NCBI RefSeq assembly: GCF_013362995.1
Contig: NZ_JABWDV010000326.1
Location: 1 to 37,664 of the forward strand
DNA length: 37,664 nucleotides
DNA from: Streptomyces sp. TRM64462
GTDB lineage: Bacteria > Actinomycetota > Actinomycetes > Streptomycetales > Streptomycetaceae
Direction: 5' to 3'
The position numbers and the translations under genes are program-made. Shown in pieces: positions 20,942 through 29,896 of the stretch (positions within the stretch are counted from its first letter, which is position 1; the number at the start of each line of letters is the position of its first letter). The notes below the pieces were generated by a model. That model saw only the letters and a program-made list of their open reading frames with translations. It had not been told where the DNA came from and made no database searches.

Positions 20942-23208
20942 AGTTCACCGACGGCTTCTGGCTGATGCGCGAGGGCGTACGCGCCTCGTACGCGACCGAG
21001 GTGCGCGATGTGCACATCAGCGACGACCACTTCACCGCGTACGCGGCGGTCAAGCGGGTCGAGCACCGGGGGCACACGCTCAACTCGCCCCTGCTCACGG
21101 TGGAGTGCTTCTCGCCCGCCGAGGGCGTGATCGGCGTCCGCGCCACGCATCACGCGGGGAAGGCCGACCGGGGGCCCGAGTTCGCGCTGCCCGGGGCCGA
21201 CACGGGCGGCGGGGGCTTCGCGCGGACCCGGCGGGACGGCTCCGCGACCGAGCTGACGAGCGGACCGCTGACGCTGCGCCTGGACCGGGAGGGGCCGTGG
21301 GGTCTGGAGTTCCTCGACGGGGAGGGGCGGCGGCTGACGGCGGCCGGGCCGAAGGGCACCGCGTTCGTCGTGGACGCGGACGGGGCGCACCACATGGTGG
21401 CGCAGCTCGCGCTGGGCGTCGGCGAGAACGTCTACGGGCTGGGTGAGCGGTTCACTCCGTACGTGAAGAACGGCCAGACCGTCGACATCTGGCAGGCGGA
21501 CGGCGGCACGAGCAGCGAGCAGGCGTACAAGAACGTGCCGTTCCATCTGTCGTCGCGGGGCTACGGCGTGTTCGTGAACCATCCGGGGCGGGTGTCGTAC
21601 GAGATCGGCACGGAGTCGGTCGGGCAGGTGCAGTTCAGCGTCGAGGACCAGTCGCTGGAGTACTACGTGGTGGCGGGCCCGACGCCGAAGGAGGTGCTGT
21701 CCCGGTACACGGCGCTGACGGGGCGGCCGGCGCTGCCGCCCGCGTGGTCGTTCGGGCTGTGGCTGACGACGTCGTTCTGCACGTCGTACGACGAGAAGAC
21801 GGTCACGTCGTTCGTGGACGGGATGGCGGAGCGAAACATTCCGCTGTCGGTGTTCCACTTCGACTGCTTCTGGATGCGCGAGTACCAGTGGTCGGACTTC
21901 CAGTGGGACCCGGAGACGTTCCCGGACCCCGAGGGCATGCTGGCGCGGCTGAAGGAGCGCGGGCTGCGGATCAGCATGTGGATCAACCCGTACATCGGGC
22001 AGAAGTCGACGCTGTTCGCGGAGGGCGCGGCGCTCGGGTATCTGGTGAAGCGGCCGAACGGCGACATCTGGCAGTGGGATCTGTGGCAGGCCGGGATGGC
22101 GCTGGTGGACTTCACCCGGCCGGAGGCGCGGGCGTGGTTCAAGTCGAAGCTGAAGGTGCTGCTCGACCAGGGCGTCGACTGCTTCAAGACAGACTTCGGG
22201 GAGCGGGTGCCCACCGATGTGGTGTGGTGGGACGGGTCCGATCCGGAGCGGATGCACAACTACTACACGCAGTTGTACAACGCGTGCGTCTTCGAGCTGC
22301 TGGAGGAGGAGCGGGGCGCCGGCGAGGCCGTGCTGTTCGCGCGGTCGGCGACGGCGGGCGGGCAGCAGTTCCCGGTGCACTGGGGCGGTGACTGCTTCGC
22401 GTCGTTCGAGGCGATGGCGGAGTCGCTGCGGGGCGGGCTGTCGCTGAGCCTGTCGGGGTTCGGGTTCTGGAGCCATGACATCGGCGGCTTCGAGGGGACG
22501 CCGGAGCCCGACGTCTTCAAGCGGTGGCTGGCGTTCGGGCTGCTGTCGTCGCACAGCAGGCTGCACGGGAACATGTCGTACCGGGTGCCGTGGGAGTTCG
22601 GGGACGAGGCGGTGGAGGTGGCGCGGCAGTTCACGGAGCTGAAGCACCGGTTGATGCCGTACCTGTACGGGGCGGCGGTGGAAGCGCATCGGACCGGGGT
22701 GCCGGTGATGCGGCCGATGCTGCTGGAGTTCCCGGACGATCCGGGGTGCCGGGGGCTGGACCGGCAGTACATGCTGGGGCGGGATCTGCTGGTGGCGCCG
22801 GTGTTCTCGGGGGACGGGGAGGTGGAGTTCTATGTGCCGGAGGGCGTGTGGACCCATCTTCTGACGGGTGAGCGGGTCTCCGGGCCGGGGTGGCGGAGGG
22901 AGCGGCACGGGTTCGACAGCCTGCCGCTGTATGTGCGGCCGGGGGCGGTGGTGCCGCTGGGGGCGGATGACCAGCGGCCGGACGGGGAGTGGCTGGAGGG
23001 GCTGACCTTGCTGGTCCAGCCGGATGCGGAGGGGGTTTCGGTGACGGTGCCGGATCTTGGTGGGGCGCCGGCGGCGACGTTCACGGTGGTGCGGGACGCG
23101 GGGGTGGTTCGCGTGACGGCGGTCGGCACGGAGCGGGAGTTCCGGGTGCGGGTGCCGGGGCTTGGCTCCGCGCGGGGGGCGGGGGAGGTTGCCGTACCGG
23201 TGCGGTGA
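20938..23208 (+). CDS. yicI: GH31 alpha-xylosidase (YicI-like)
   Basis: A 756-residue glycoside hydrolase family 31 enzyme. N-terminal beta-sandwich (~1-230), then the (beta/alpha)8 barrel with the nucleophile in CFKTDFGERVPTD and the acid/base region ARSATAGGQQFPVHWGGDC; GFGFWSHDIGGFEG is the usual barrel-end motif. The KTDFGE form and close similarity in organisation to E. coli YicI indicate alpha-xylosidase rather than alpha-glucosidase. Known role: removes alpha-xylosyl residues from isoprimeverose-type oligosaccharides. No signal peptide, so it acts in the cytosol after uptake. The coupled start supplies xylose to XylA/XylB; no transporter gene is in the window. Confidence 0.92.
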   Translation: MKFTDGFWLMREGVRASYATEVRDVHISDDHFTAYAAVKRVEHRGHTLNSPLLTVECFSPAEGVIGVRATHHAGKADRGPEFALPGADTGGGGFARTRRDGSATELTSGPLTLRLDREGPWGLEFLDGEGRRLTAAGPKGTAFVVDADGAHHMVAQLALGVGENVYGLGERFTPYVKNGQTVDIWQADGGTSSEQAYKNVPFHLSSRGYGVFVNHPGRVSYEIGTESVGQVQFSVEDQSLEYYVVAGPTPKEVLSRYTALTGRPALPPAWSFGLWLTTSFCTSYDEKTVTSFVDGMAERNIPLSVFHFDCFWMREYQWSDFQWDPETFPDPEGMLARLKERGLRISMWINPYIGQKSTLFAEGAALGYLVKRPNGDIWQWDLWQAGMALVDFTRPEARAWFKSKLKVLLDQGVDCFKTDFGERVPTDVVWWDGSDPERMHNYYTQLYNACVFELLEEERGAGEAVLFARSATAGGQQFPVHWGGDCFASFEAMAESLRGGLSLSLSGFGFWSHDIGGFEGTPEPDVFKRWLAFGLLSSHSRLHGNMSYRVPWEFGDEAVEVARQFTELKHRLMPYLYGAAVEAHRTGVPVMRPMLLEFPDDPGCRGLDRQYMLGRDLLVAPVFSGDGEVEFYVPEGVWTHLLTGERVSGPGWRRERHGFDSLPLYVRPGAVVPLGADDQRPDGEWLEGLTLLVQPDAEGVSVTVPDLGGAPAATFTVVRDAGVVRVTAVGTEREFRVRVPGLGSARGAGEVAVPVR

Positions 23209-23247
23209 CGCGAGGTGCCGGGGCGCGGCGCGGGGACGGTGCGGGCG

Positions 23248-23306
23248 GCCGGTTCCTTGTGCCCACCCGTTCCGCCCTGCGGAACGCCTGCCCACAAGGA
23301 ACCGGC
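23248..23306. repeat. Palindromic intergenic repeat, intact copy
   Basis: Outer perfect 14-bp arms GCCGGTTCCTTGTG (23248-23261) and CACAAGGAACCGGC (23293-23306) enclose an inner hairpin CGTTCCGC/GCGGAACG (23268-23275 with 23279-23286), with a CCCAC box on each side. A second copy at 33282-33442 has other DNA in place of the inner hairpin. I recall elements of this kind between streptomycete genes, which a genome search should show. Confidence 0.75.
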
Positions 23307-23426
23307 GGTCCGGCCCTGCGCACGCCCGCGGGGGAAGCGGCGGTCCGGCCGGGCGTTGCGCTCTGCCGGAACCGGCGAGGCCGGCAGGGGAGTCCGCGCG
23401 CAGTGGTGGGTCGTTACGCTTGTGAG

Positions 23427-24362
23427 GTGGGACGTCGTGGGGTGAAGGTGCCGGGGGCGCCGTTGGGGCAGCGGGGTGGGGTCGATGCTGTGCGGGTGCG
23501 GTTGCCCGCGGATCCTGAGGGTGTCTGGGGGACGGTGCGGGATCATCTCGTCGCGCGGTACGGGCGGGTCGTCGGGGTGGAGCGGGTCGACGCGATGTTC
23601 GCCGGCGGCGAGTTCGTCGGCGTGGACGGGCGGCCTGTCGTGCCTGACGAGCCGTACACCGCCGGGCGGTACATCTGGTTCCATCGGGACCTGCCCGGTG
23701 AGGAGACCGTGCCGTTCGAGGTGGGGATCGTCCACCGGGACGAGCGGATCGTCGTCGTCGACAAGCCGCACTTCCTCGCCACCACGCCCCGTGGGCGGCA
23801 TGTGGCCGAGACCGTCGTCGCGCGGCTGCGGCGGGACCTGGGGATGCCGGAGCTGCAGGCCGCGCACCGGCTGGACCGGCTGACCGCCGGGCTCGTGCTG
23901 TTGGTCGTACGGGCCGAGGACCGGGGGGCGTACCAGACGCTGTTCCGTGACCGGCGGGTGCGCAAGGAGTACGAGGCCGTCGCGCCGTACAATCCGGGGC
24001 TCGCGCTGCCCGTCACCGTGCGGAGCCATATCGTCAAGGAGCGCGGGGTCCTCGCCGCGTACGAGGTGCCGGGCGCCGAGCCGAACAGCGAGAGCCGGGT
24101 GGAGCTCGTGGAGCGGCGGGGCGGCCTCGGGCGGTACCGGCTGGTTCCCGAGACCGGCCGGACCCATCAGCTGCGCGTTCATATGAACGCGCTGGAGGTT
24201 CCCCTCGTGGGCGATCCGCTGTACCCCGTCGTGCTCGACGACGGGCCGGAGGACTTCCAGCGGCCGTTGCAGCTGCTCGCGCGGGCGCTGGAGTTCCCCG
24301 ACCCGTTCACCGGGGCCGTACGGCGGTTCGAGAGCCGGTTGCGGCTCAGTGCTCTCGGGTGA
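23427..24362 (+). CDS. RluA-family pseudouridine synthase
   Basis: A 311-residue rRNA/tRNA-type pseudouridine synthase. The signature HRLDRLTAGLVLLV contains the catalytic Asp; GRTHQLRVHM and the upstream IVVVDKPHFLATTP are the other family motifs. No S4 domain is seen; the N-terminal ~90 residues are a short extension. Known role: isomerises uridines in structured RNA; the target cannot be read. A TACGCT -10 box (23415-23420) lies 6 bp before the GTG at 23427, so I take that as a leaderless start; GTG codons at 23442 and 23448 are alternatives. The last 17 bp overlap the 3' end of the convergent permease gene. Confidence 0.88.
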   Translation: MGRRGVKVPGAPLGQRGGVDAVRVRLPADPEGVWGTVRDHLVARYGRVVGVERVDAMFAGGEFVGVDGRPVVPDEPYTAGRYIWFHRDLPGEETVPFEVGIVHRDERIVVVDKPHFLATTPRGRHVAETVVARLRRDLGMPELQAAHRLDRLTAGLVLLVVRAEDRGAYQTLFRDRRVRKEYEAVAPYNPGLALPVTVRSHIVKERGVLAAYEVPGAEPNSESRVELVERRGGLGRYRLVPETGRTHQLRVHMNALEVPLVGDPLYPVVLDDGPEDFQRPLQLLARALEFPDPFTGAVRRFESRLRLSALG

Positions 24363-25809
24363 GGGCCAGGACCCGCTTGCGGACCAGGAACCAGCCGCCC
24401 ACCAGCAGCGCCGCGATGACCGGTACGCAGGCCACCGTGGTGCGGCCCACGCCGCCGCCCCACCACATCAGGAACAGCACCGAGGCGAGGAACGCCAGGG
24501 TGACGAGCTGCGTGTAGGGCGCCCACGGGAGGCGGTAGTGCGGACGGACGACCTTGCCCTCCTTCGCGCGCCACCAGAACAGCAGCGAGCAGAGCATGAT
24601 CATGCCCCAGGTGCCGAGGATGCCGATGGAGGCGAAGTTGAGGACGAGCTCGAACGCCTCGCCCGGCATGACGTAGTTGAGGCCGACGCCGAGGACGCCG
24701 AACGCGGCGGTGAGGAGGATGCCGCCGTACGGGACCTGGCCCTTGTTCATCAGCGCCGTGAACTTCGGCGCGGACCCGGCCATCGCCATCGAGCGGAGGA
24801 TGCGGCCGGTGGAGTACAGGCCGGAGTTGAGACTGGAGAGGGCGGCCGTGAGGACGACGAGGTTCATCACGCCGGCCGCGCCCGGGACGCCGAGCTTGTC
24901 GAAGACGGTGACGAAGGGGCTCTGGTCCGCCGAGTACGAGGTGTACGGGAGGAGCAGGGCGAGGAGGATGACCGAGCCGACGTAGAAGAGACCCACGCGC
25001 CACATGATCGAGTTGATCGCCTTCGGCATGATCTTCTCGGGGTTCGCGGTCTCGCCGGCGGCCACGCCGCACAGTTCGACGGAGGCGTACGCGAAGACGA
25101 CGCCCTGGACGACCAGGAGCAGCGGCAGCATGCCGAGCGGGAGGACGCCGCCGTTGTCGGTGATGGTGTGCAGACCCGGGGTGTGGCCGCCGACGTCGTG
25201 GGAGGTCGCGATCAGGAAGATGCCGACGCCCATGAAGATCACCAGGGCGGCGACCTTGACGATGGCGAACCAGAACTCCATCTCGCCGAAGTACTTCACC
25301 GAGATCAGGTTGGCGGCGAGCACGAGCGCGAGGGCGATCAGGGCGAGGATCCACTGCGGGACGTCGCTGAACATGGCCCAGAAGTGAGCGTAGGTGGCGG
25401 CGGCGGTGATGTCCGCCACGGCGGTGGTCGACCAGTTGAGGAAGTAGAGCCAGCCGGCCGTGTACGCGCCCTTCTCGCCCATGAACTCGCGGGCGTAGCT
25501 GACGAAGGCGCCGGAGGACGGGCGGTAGAGGACGAGTTCGCCGAGGGCCCGGACGACGAAGAAGGCGAAGACGCCGCAGACCGCGTAGGCGAGGGCGAGG
25601 GAGGGGCCCGCGCCCGCGAGGCGGCCGCCCGCGCCGAGGAAGAGGCCGGTGCCGATCGCGCCGCCGATGGCGATCATGTTGACGTGCCGGGACTTGAGGT
25701 CCTTGCTGTAGCCGGCGTCACCGGCGTCGACATGGGGGCTGCCCTGGGGCGCCGGGGTGGTGGCGTCGCCGGGGCTCGTCGTGGCCGCAGACAGCGTGCG
25801 GTCGCTCAT
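24346..25809 (-). CDS. APC-family amino acid permease (asparagine/GABA permease type)
   Basis: A 487-residue integral membrane protein with about 12 hydrophobic helices. The family signature is at the N-terminus after ~45 cytosolic residues: SRHVNMIAIGGAIGTGLFLGAGGRLAGAGP, then GELVLYRPSSGAFVSYAREFMGEKGAYTAGWLYFLNW. This arrangement is that of the amino acid transporter group including AnsP, GabP and CycA; AnsP-type is my best guess, not a certainty. It couples amino acid uptake to proton flow. The ATG at 25809 (MSDRTLSA) is preferred to a codon at 25902, whose extra residues are of a different character. It is divergent from gluconokinase across 262 bp. Confidence 0.88.
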   Translation of the reverse strand: MSDRTLSAATTSPGDATTPAPQGSPHVDAGDAGYSKDLKSRHVNMIAIGGAIGTGLFLGAGGRLAGAGPSLALAYAVCGVFAFFVVRALGELVLYRPSSGAFVSYAREFMGEKGAYTAGWLYFLNWSTTAVADITAAATYAHFWAMFSDVPQWILALIALALVLAANLISVKYFGEMEFWFAIVKVAALVIFMGVGIFLIATSHDVGGHTPGLHTITDNGGVLPLGMLPLLLVVQGVVFAYASVELCGVAAGETANPEKIMPKAINSIMWRVGLFYVGSVILLALLLPYTSYSADQSPFVTVFDKLGVPGAAGVMNLVVLTAALSSLNSGLYSTGRILRSMAMAGSAPKFTALMNKGQVPYGGILLTAAFGVLGVGLNYVMPGEAFELVLNFASIGILGTWGMIMLCSLLFWWRAKEGKVVRPHYRLPWAPYTQLVTLAFLASVLFLMWWGGGVGRTTVACVPVIAALLVGGWFLVRKRVLALTREH

Positions 25810-26016
25810 GGAGTTGTTCGCCTTTGTGAGGGAGAAGGTCGGTACGCCGCCTGGCCGCCGGGGATGTGGGGTGGTCACCGCGGCGGTCTGGGCTGACGGC
25901 ACATCGTCACAGCCGTGACGGGAGGTTGGCTGTGGCCCATGTCACGGAAAGGAAGACAATCGGCAAATCTGAGGTGGCTTTGAGGTTACGCACGGGTTAA
26001 CTACGGTCCACGTCCC

Positions 26017-26064
26017 GGGTGTTCAACGGGTGTTCAACGGAAACGGCGTACCTCATAGGCTCGG
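26017..26064 (+). promoter_or_regulatory. Gluconokinase promoter with an 11-bp tandem operator-like repeat
   Basis: GGGTGTTCAAC occurs twice head-to-tail (26017-26027, 26028-26038), one helical turn apart, just before a -10-like CATAGGCTCGG (26054-26064). The repeat lies at the expected -35 position, so a regulator bound there would compete with or recruit polymerase. The rest of the 25810-26071 gap shows no gene. Confidence 0.45.
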
Positions 26065-26071
26065 TGTCCCG

Positions 26072-26626
26072 ATGTCACGCAGAGCCGCCGGCAGGACAGT
26101 GAGGCAGTCACCCATGGAGAAAGCCCCGGTCGTCGTGGTGATGGGGGTCGCCGGGACCGGCAAGAGCACCATCGGGCCGCTGGTCGCCGAGCGGCTCGGC
26201 GTGCCGTACGCGGAGGGCGACGACTTCCACCCCGCGGCGAACGTCGCCAAGATGTCGGCCGGCGTCCCGCTGGACGACACGGACCGGTGGCCCTGGCTCG
26301 ACGCGATCGGGCGGTGGGCCCGTGGGCGTGCCGGGCTCGGCGGGGTGGTGAGCAGCTCGGCGCTGAAGCGCGCGTACCGGGACCGGCTGCGGGCGGCCGC
26401 GCCCGGCGTCGTGTTCCTGCACCTGACGGGGGACCGGGCGCTGATCGAGGAGCGGATGGCCGCGCGGCGGGGCCACTTCATGCCCAGGGCGCTGCTCGAC
26501 TCGCAGTTCGCGACGCTGCAGCCGCTCGGCGACGACGAGGCGGGCGTCGCCGTCGACGTGTCCGGTACGCCGGAGGAGATCGCCGACCGGGCGGTGGCGG
26601 CGCTGCGGCGGCCGGCGGACGGGTAG
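26072..26626 (+). CDS. gntK: Gluconokinase
   Basis: A 184-residue P-loop kinase phosphorylating D-gluconate to 6-phosphogluconate. Motifs: VVMGVAGTGKSTIG (Walker A), EGDDFHPAANVAKM (substrate loop), PLDDTDRWPWL, CSALKRAYRD-like SSALKRAYRDRLR, and the lid GHFMPRALLDSQ. All are standard for the GntK family. The ATG at 26072 sits at the same distance from CATAGGCTCGG as the xylR start, favouring a leaderless start; the ATG at 26114 (MEKAPVVVV) with a weak GAGG is the alternative and gives the usual family length. No gluconate permease or GntR gene is within the window. Confidence 0.92.
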   Translation: MSRRAAGRTVRQSPMEKAPVVVVMGVAGTGKSTIGPLVAERLGVPYAEGDDFHPAANVAKMSAGVPLDDTDRWPWLDAIGRWARGRAGLGGVVSSSALKRAYRDRLRAAAPGVVFLHLTGDRALIEERMAARRGHFMPRALLDSQFATLQPLGDDEAGVAVDVSGTPEEIADRAVAALRRPADG

Positions 26627-26746
26627 GGCGGTAGGGCGGGGGCGGCGCCGGGGAAGCCGCTGCCGCCGGTGCTCCCGGCATCACTTCGCCGGGCCTGCTC
26701 CGTAATCGCGGGGCGCCCGGCGGGCGTCTGTGTGAGACTCCCGCGC

Positions 26747-27544
26747 ATGACGCATCCGGACCACCTCGCCTCCCTCAAGCCGTACGAGCTGGCCTTCCCC
26801 GGCCCCCTGCGCGACCGGCTGGTGGCCGCCGTGCTGACGGGGGCGAAGGTGTCGACGATCGGCCTCGCTGCCGAGTACGAGGCGGAGGGCGAGCCCCTGC
26901 CCGTGCCGGGCGAGCGGTCGGCGCTGGTCGACTCGGCCGGGCGCCCGGTCGCGGTGCTGGAGGTGACGGAGGTACGGGTGCTGCCGCTCGGCGCCGTGGA
27001 CCTGCGGCACGTCCTGGACGAGGGCGAGGGGCACCGTTCGGTCGCCGAGTGGCGGGCCGCGCACGAGCGGTTCTGGCACGGCGCCGCGATGCGCGAGGCG
27101 CTGGGCGACCCGCACTTCACGGTCGATGACACGACGCGGGTCGTGGCCGAACGCTTCCGGGTGGTGGAGCTGCCGGACCCGGTGGCGGCGGCGGTCGCGG
27201 GCGAACTGCGGCTGCTGGACCCGGCCGTACGCCGCTCACGGGCGGAGGCGGGGCGGCTGCTGGACCCGGAGTTCACGGAGGTCGGCGCGTCCGGGCGGTT
27301 CTGGACGCGGGACGAGATGCTGGCGGAGCTGCCGGACAAGCCCGGCGCCACGGACGGCGGGCCCCGCTACGAACCGTCCGGGATGACGGGCACGCTGCTG
27401 GCCCCAAACCTCGTCCACCTCACGTACGAGACCCGCATCGCCGGCCGCCACGCCCTGCGCAGCTCCCTGTGGCGGCGCTCGGACGAGGACTCCGGCGCGC
27501 CCTGGCGGATTGACTACCACCAGGCGACGCCTGTCCCGGACTGA
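26747..27544 (+). CDS. ASCH domain protein fused to an NTF2-like (DUF4440-type) domain
   Basis: A 265-residue two-part protein. Residues ~1-140 are an ASCH domain: FPGPLRDRLVAAVLTGAKVSTIGLAAEYE and VLEVTEVRVLPLGAVD, ending with HERFWHGAAMREALG. Known: ASCH domains are PUA-like and probably bind RNA or modified nucleotides. Residues ~150-265 (ELRLLDPAVRRSRAEAGRLLDPEFTEVGASGRFWTRDEMLAEL... SSLWRRS..GAPWRIDYHQATP) match the SnoaL/DUF4440 NTF2-like fold, usually a small-molecule pocket. Either half could stand alone, so this is a fusion of two small families. The ATG at 26747 has no ribosome-binding site and is probably leaderless. The stop is 3 bp from the convergent dehydrogenase stop. Confidence 0.8.
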   Translation: MTHPDHLASLKPYELAFPGPLRDRLVAAVLTGAKVSTIGLAAEYEAEGEPLPVPGERSALVDSAGRPVAVLEVTEVRVLPLGAVDLRHVLDEGEGHRSVAEWRAAHERFWHGAAMREALGDPHFTVDDTTRVVAERFRVVELPDPVAAAVAGELRLLDPAVRRSRAEAGRLLDPEFTEVGASGRFWTRDEMLAELPDKPGATDGGPRYEPSGMTGTLLAPNLVHLTYETRIAGRHALRSSLWRRSDEDSGAPWRIDYHQATPVPD

Positions 27545-27547
27545 CCG

Positions 27548-29203
27548 TCAGGCGACCGCCCTGGCCGCCGCCCGTCCGGCGGCGCGGCCGGAGAAGAGGC
27601 AGCCGCCGAGGAAGGTGCCTTCCAGGGAGCGGTAGCCGTGGACGCCACCGCCGCCGAAGCCGGCCGCTTCGCCTGCCGCGTAGACGCCGGGGAGCGGGTC
27701 GCCGCCGGCGGTCAGCACGCGGGACGACAGGTCCGTCTCCAGGCCGCCCAGCGACTTGCGGGTGAGGATGTTGAGGCGTACGGCGATGAGCGGGCCGGCC
27801 TTGGGGTCGAGGATGCGGTGCGGGGCGGCGGTGCGGATCAGGCGGTCGCCCAGGTATTTGCGGGCGCCGCGGATCGCCGTCACCTGGAGGTCCTTCGTGA
27901 ACGGGTTGGCGATGGCGCGGTCGCGGGCGACGATCTCGCGGCGGAGCGCGGCCTCGTCGATCAGGGGCTCGTCGGTGAGCGCGTTCATGCCGCGGACCAG
28001 GGCGGACAGATCCTGTTCGACGACGAAGTCGGCGCCCTTGTCCATGAAGGCCTTCACGGGGGCCGGAACGTCGGTGCGGGCGCGGTCCAGGACGTCGCGT
28101 ACCGACTTGCCCGTCAGGTCCGGGTTCTGTTCGGAGCCGCTGAGGGCGAACTCCTTGCCGATGATCCTCTGGTCGAGGATGAACCAGGTGTGCTCGTAGC
28201 CGGACTTCATGATGTGTTCGAGCGTGCCGAGTGTGTCGAAGCCGGGGAACAGCGGGACCGGGAGGCGGCGGCCGCGGGCGTCCAGCCAGAGCGAGGACGG
28301 TCCGGGCAGGATGCGGATGCCGTGGCGGGCCCAGACGGGGTTCCAGTTCTCGATGCCCTCGGTGTAGTGCCACATGCGGTCGCGGTTGATGTGGTGGGCG
28401 CCGGCCGCCTCCGCGATGCCGAGCATCAGCCCGTCGACATGGGCGGGCACGCCGGAGAGCAGGCGCTTCGGCGGGGTGCCGAGGCGCTCGGGCCACTGGG
28501 CGCGGACCAGGTCGTGGTTGCCGCCGATACCGCCGGACGTGACGACGACCGCCTGGGCGCGGTACTCGAACGCGCCCGTCACCTCGCGGCTGCTGGCCGC
28601 GCCGCGCTCGGCGTCGGACGGCTCCAGGATCTCGCCACTCACGGTGTCGACCGTGCCCGCGGTGCGGCCCAGGGCGGTCACGCGGTGCCGGAACCGCAGC
28701 TGGACGAGGCCCCGCGCGACACCCGCCCGCACCCGCCGCTCGAACGGGGCGACGAGGCCGGGGCCCGTACCCCACGTGATGTGGAAGCGGGGCACCGAGT
28801 TGCCGTGGCCCGTGGCGTCGTAGCCGCCGCGCTCGGCCCAGCCGACGACCGGGAAGAAGCGGACGCCCTGGCGGTGCAGCCAGGCCCGCTTCTCGCCTGC
28901 GGCGAAGTCGACGTACGCCTCGGCCCATGTGCGGGGCCAGTGGTCCTCCGGGCGGTCGAAGCCGGCCGTGCCGAGCCAGTCCTGGAGGGCCAGGTCGTGG
29001 CTGTCGCGGACGCGCATACGGCGCTGCTCGGGCGAGTCGACGAGGAACAGGCCGCCGAACGACCAGTGGGCCTGGCCGCCCAGGGACTGCTCCGGCTCCT
29101 GGTCGACCAGGATGACGCTGCGCCCGGCGTCGACCAGCTCGGCGGTGGCGACGAGACCGGCGAGGCCCGCACCGATCACAATGACATCGGCGTCGTACGC
29201 CAT
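27548..29203 (-). CDS. FAD-binding dehydrogenase (KstD/fumarate reductase-like flavoprotein)
   Basis: A 551-residue flavoprotein. The N-terminal Rossmann motif DVIVIGAGLAGLVATAELVDAG binds the FAD ADP part, followed by LVDQEPEQSLGGQAHWSFGGLFLVD; the C-terminal FAD motif is GVYAAGEAAGFGGGGVHGYRSLEGTFLGGCLFSGRAAG. The middle is the capping domain of the fumarate reductase/3-ketosteroid dehydrogenase superfamily (GGIGGNHDLVRAQWP). Known members oxidise or reduce C-C bonds of steroids or organic acids; the substrate here is unknown. The ATG at 29203 (MAYDADVIV) starts right at the Rossmann fold; an upstream codon at 29254 adds a non-conserved stretch. Cytosolic; divergent from the NUDIX gene. Confidence 0.88.
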   Translation of the reverse strand: MAYDADVIVIGAGLAGLVATAELVDAGRSVILVDQEPEQSLGGQAHWSFGGLFLVDSPEQRRMRVRDSHDLALQDWLGTAGFDRPEDHWPRTWAEAYVDFAAGEKRAWLHRQGVRFFPVVGWAERGGYDATGHGNSVPRFHITWGTGPGLVAPFERRVRAGVARGLVQLRFRHRVTALGRTAGTVDTVSGEILEPSDAERGAASSREVTGAFEYRAQAVVVTSGGIGGNHDLVRAQWPERLGTPPKRLLSGVPAHVDGLMLGIAEAAGAHHINRDRMWHYTEGIENWNPVWARHGIRILPGPSSLWLDARGRRLPVPLFPGFDTLGTLEHIMKSGYEHTWFILDQRIIGKEFALSGSEQNPDLTGKSVRDVLDRARTDVPAPVKAFMDKGADFVVEQDLSALVRGMNALTDEPLIDEAALRREIVARDRAIANPFTKDLQVTAIRGARKYLGDRLIRTAAPHRILDPKAGPLIAVRLNILTRKSLGGLETDLSSRVLTAGGDPLPGVYAAGEAAGFGGGGVHGYRSLEGTFLGGCLFSGRAAGRAAARAVA

Positions 29204-29321
29204 GGGGAGCCGTCCTTCCGGGAGCGGGATGCTCGGGACTCGATCGGGACTCAAGTGGTCCGATCTTCCGTACGCCGCAGTAACACGTCAACCTTTCGCA
29301 CCGATTGGGGAACGACCCGTG

Positions 29322-29873
29322 ATGAGCACTGTGCCTTCGTCGCCCGCCGAAGAGCTGTTGGACGTCGTCGACGAGGCGGACCGGGTCGTCGGACAACTGC
29401 CGCGCGGCGAGGTGTACGCGCGCGGGCTGCGCCACCGGTGCGTGTTCGTCCTGGCCCGGGACGCCGAGGGGCGGGTGTTCGTGCACCGGCGGACCGCCAC
29501 GAAGCTCGTCTTCCCCTCCCTGTACGACATGTTCGTCGGCGGCGTCGTGGGCGCGGGCGAGTCGTACGACGCGGCCGCGCTGCGCGAGGCGGAGGAGGAG
29601 CTGGGGGTGCGCGGGCTGCCGCAGCCGGTGCCGGTGCTGACGTTCCTGTACGACGACGGGCCGGGCGGGCGGGGGTCGTGGTGGTCCCGCGTGTACGAGG
29701 TGCGGTGCACCCTGCCGGTCTCGCCGCAGGTCGAGGAGGTGGCGTGGCACGCGTTCCTGCCGGAGGCGGAGCTGGAGGCGCGGCTGCGGGAGTGGGAGTT
29801 CGTACCGGACGGGGTGGCGGCGTGGGAGCGGCTGCGGGGCGGGCGTGTGCCGGGGACGGGAGCGCGGGGCTGA
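29322..29873 (+). CDS. NUDIX hydrolase
   Basis: A 183-residue NUDIX protein. The box GGVVGAGESYDAAALREAEEELGV (~residues 73-96) fits Gx5Ex7REUXEEXGU fully, including the metal-binding REAEEE. The layout with AEELLDVVDEADRVVGQLPRGEVYARGLRHRCVFVL at the N-terminus is like isopentenyl-diphosphate isomerase-type or YfcD-type NUDIX proteins, so a nucleotide or isoprenoid diphosphate substrate is possible; the exact one cannot be told. The ATG at 29322 is preceded by GGGGAA 9 nt upstream. It precedes the DUF202 genes in the same direction. Confidence 0.9.
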   Translation: MSTVPSSPAEELLDVVDEADRVVGQLPRGEVYARGLRHRCVFVLARDAEGRVFVHRRTATKLVFPSLYDMFVGGVVGAGESYDAAALREAEEELGVRGLPQPVPVLTFLYDDGPGGRGSWWSRVYEVRCTLPVSPQVEEVAWHAFLPEAELEARLREWEFVPDGVAAWERLRGGRVPGTGARG

Positions 29874-29896
29874 GGGGGGCCGGTTAGGGTGCGTTT

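Noticed and set aside
20557..23295. A 912-codon minus-strand open frame
   Set aside because: Antisense to the alpha-xylosidase, whose GH31 motifs are clear; the shadow is rich in Arg, Pro and His.
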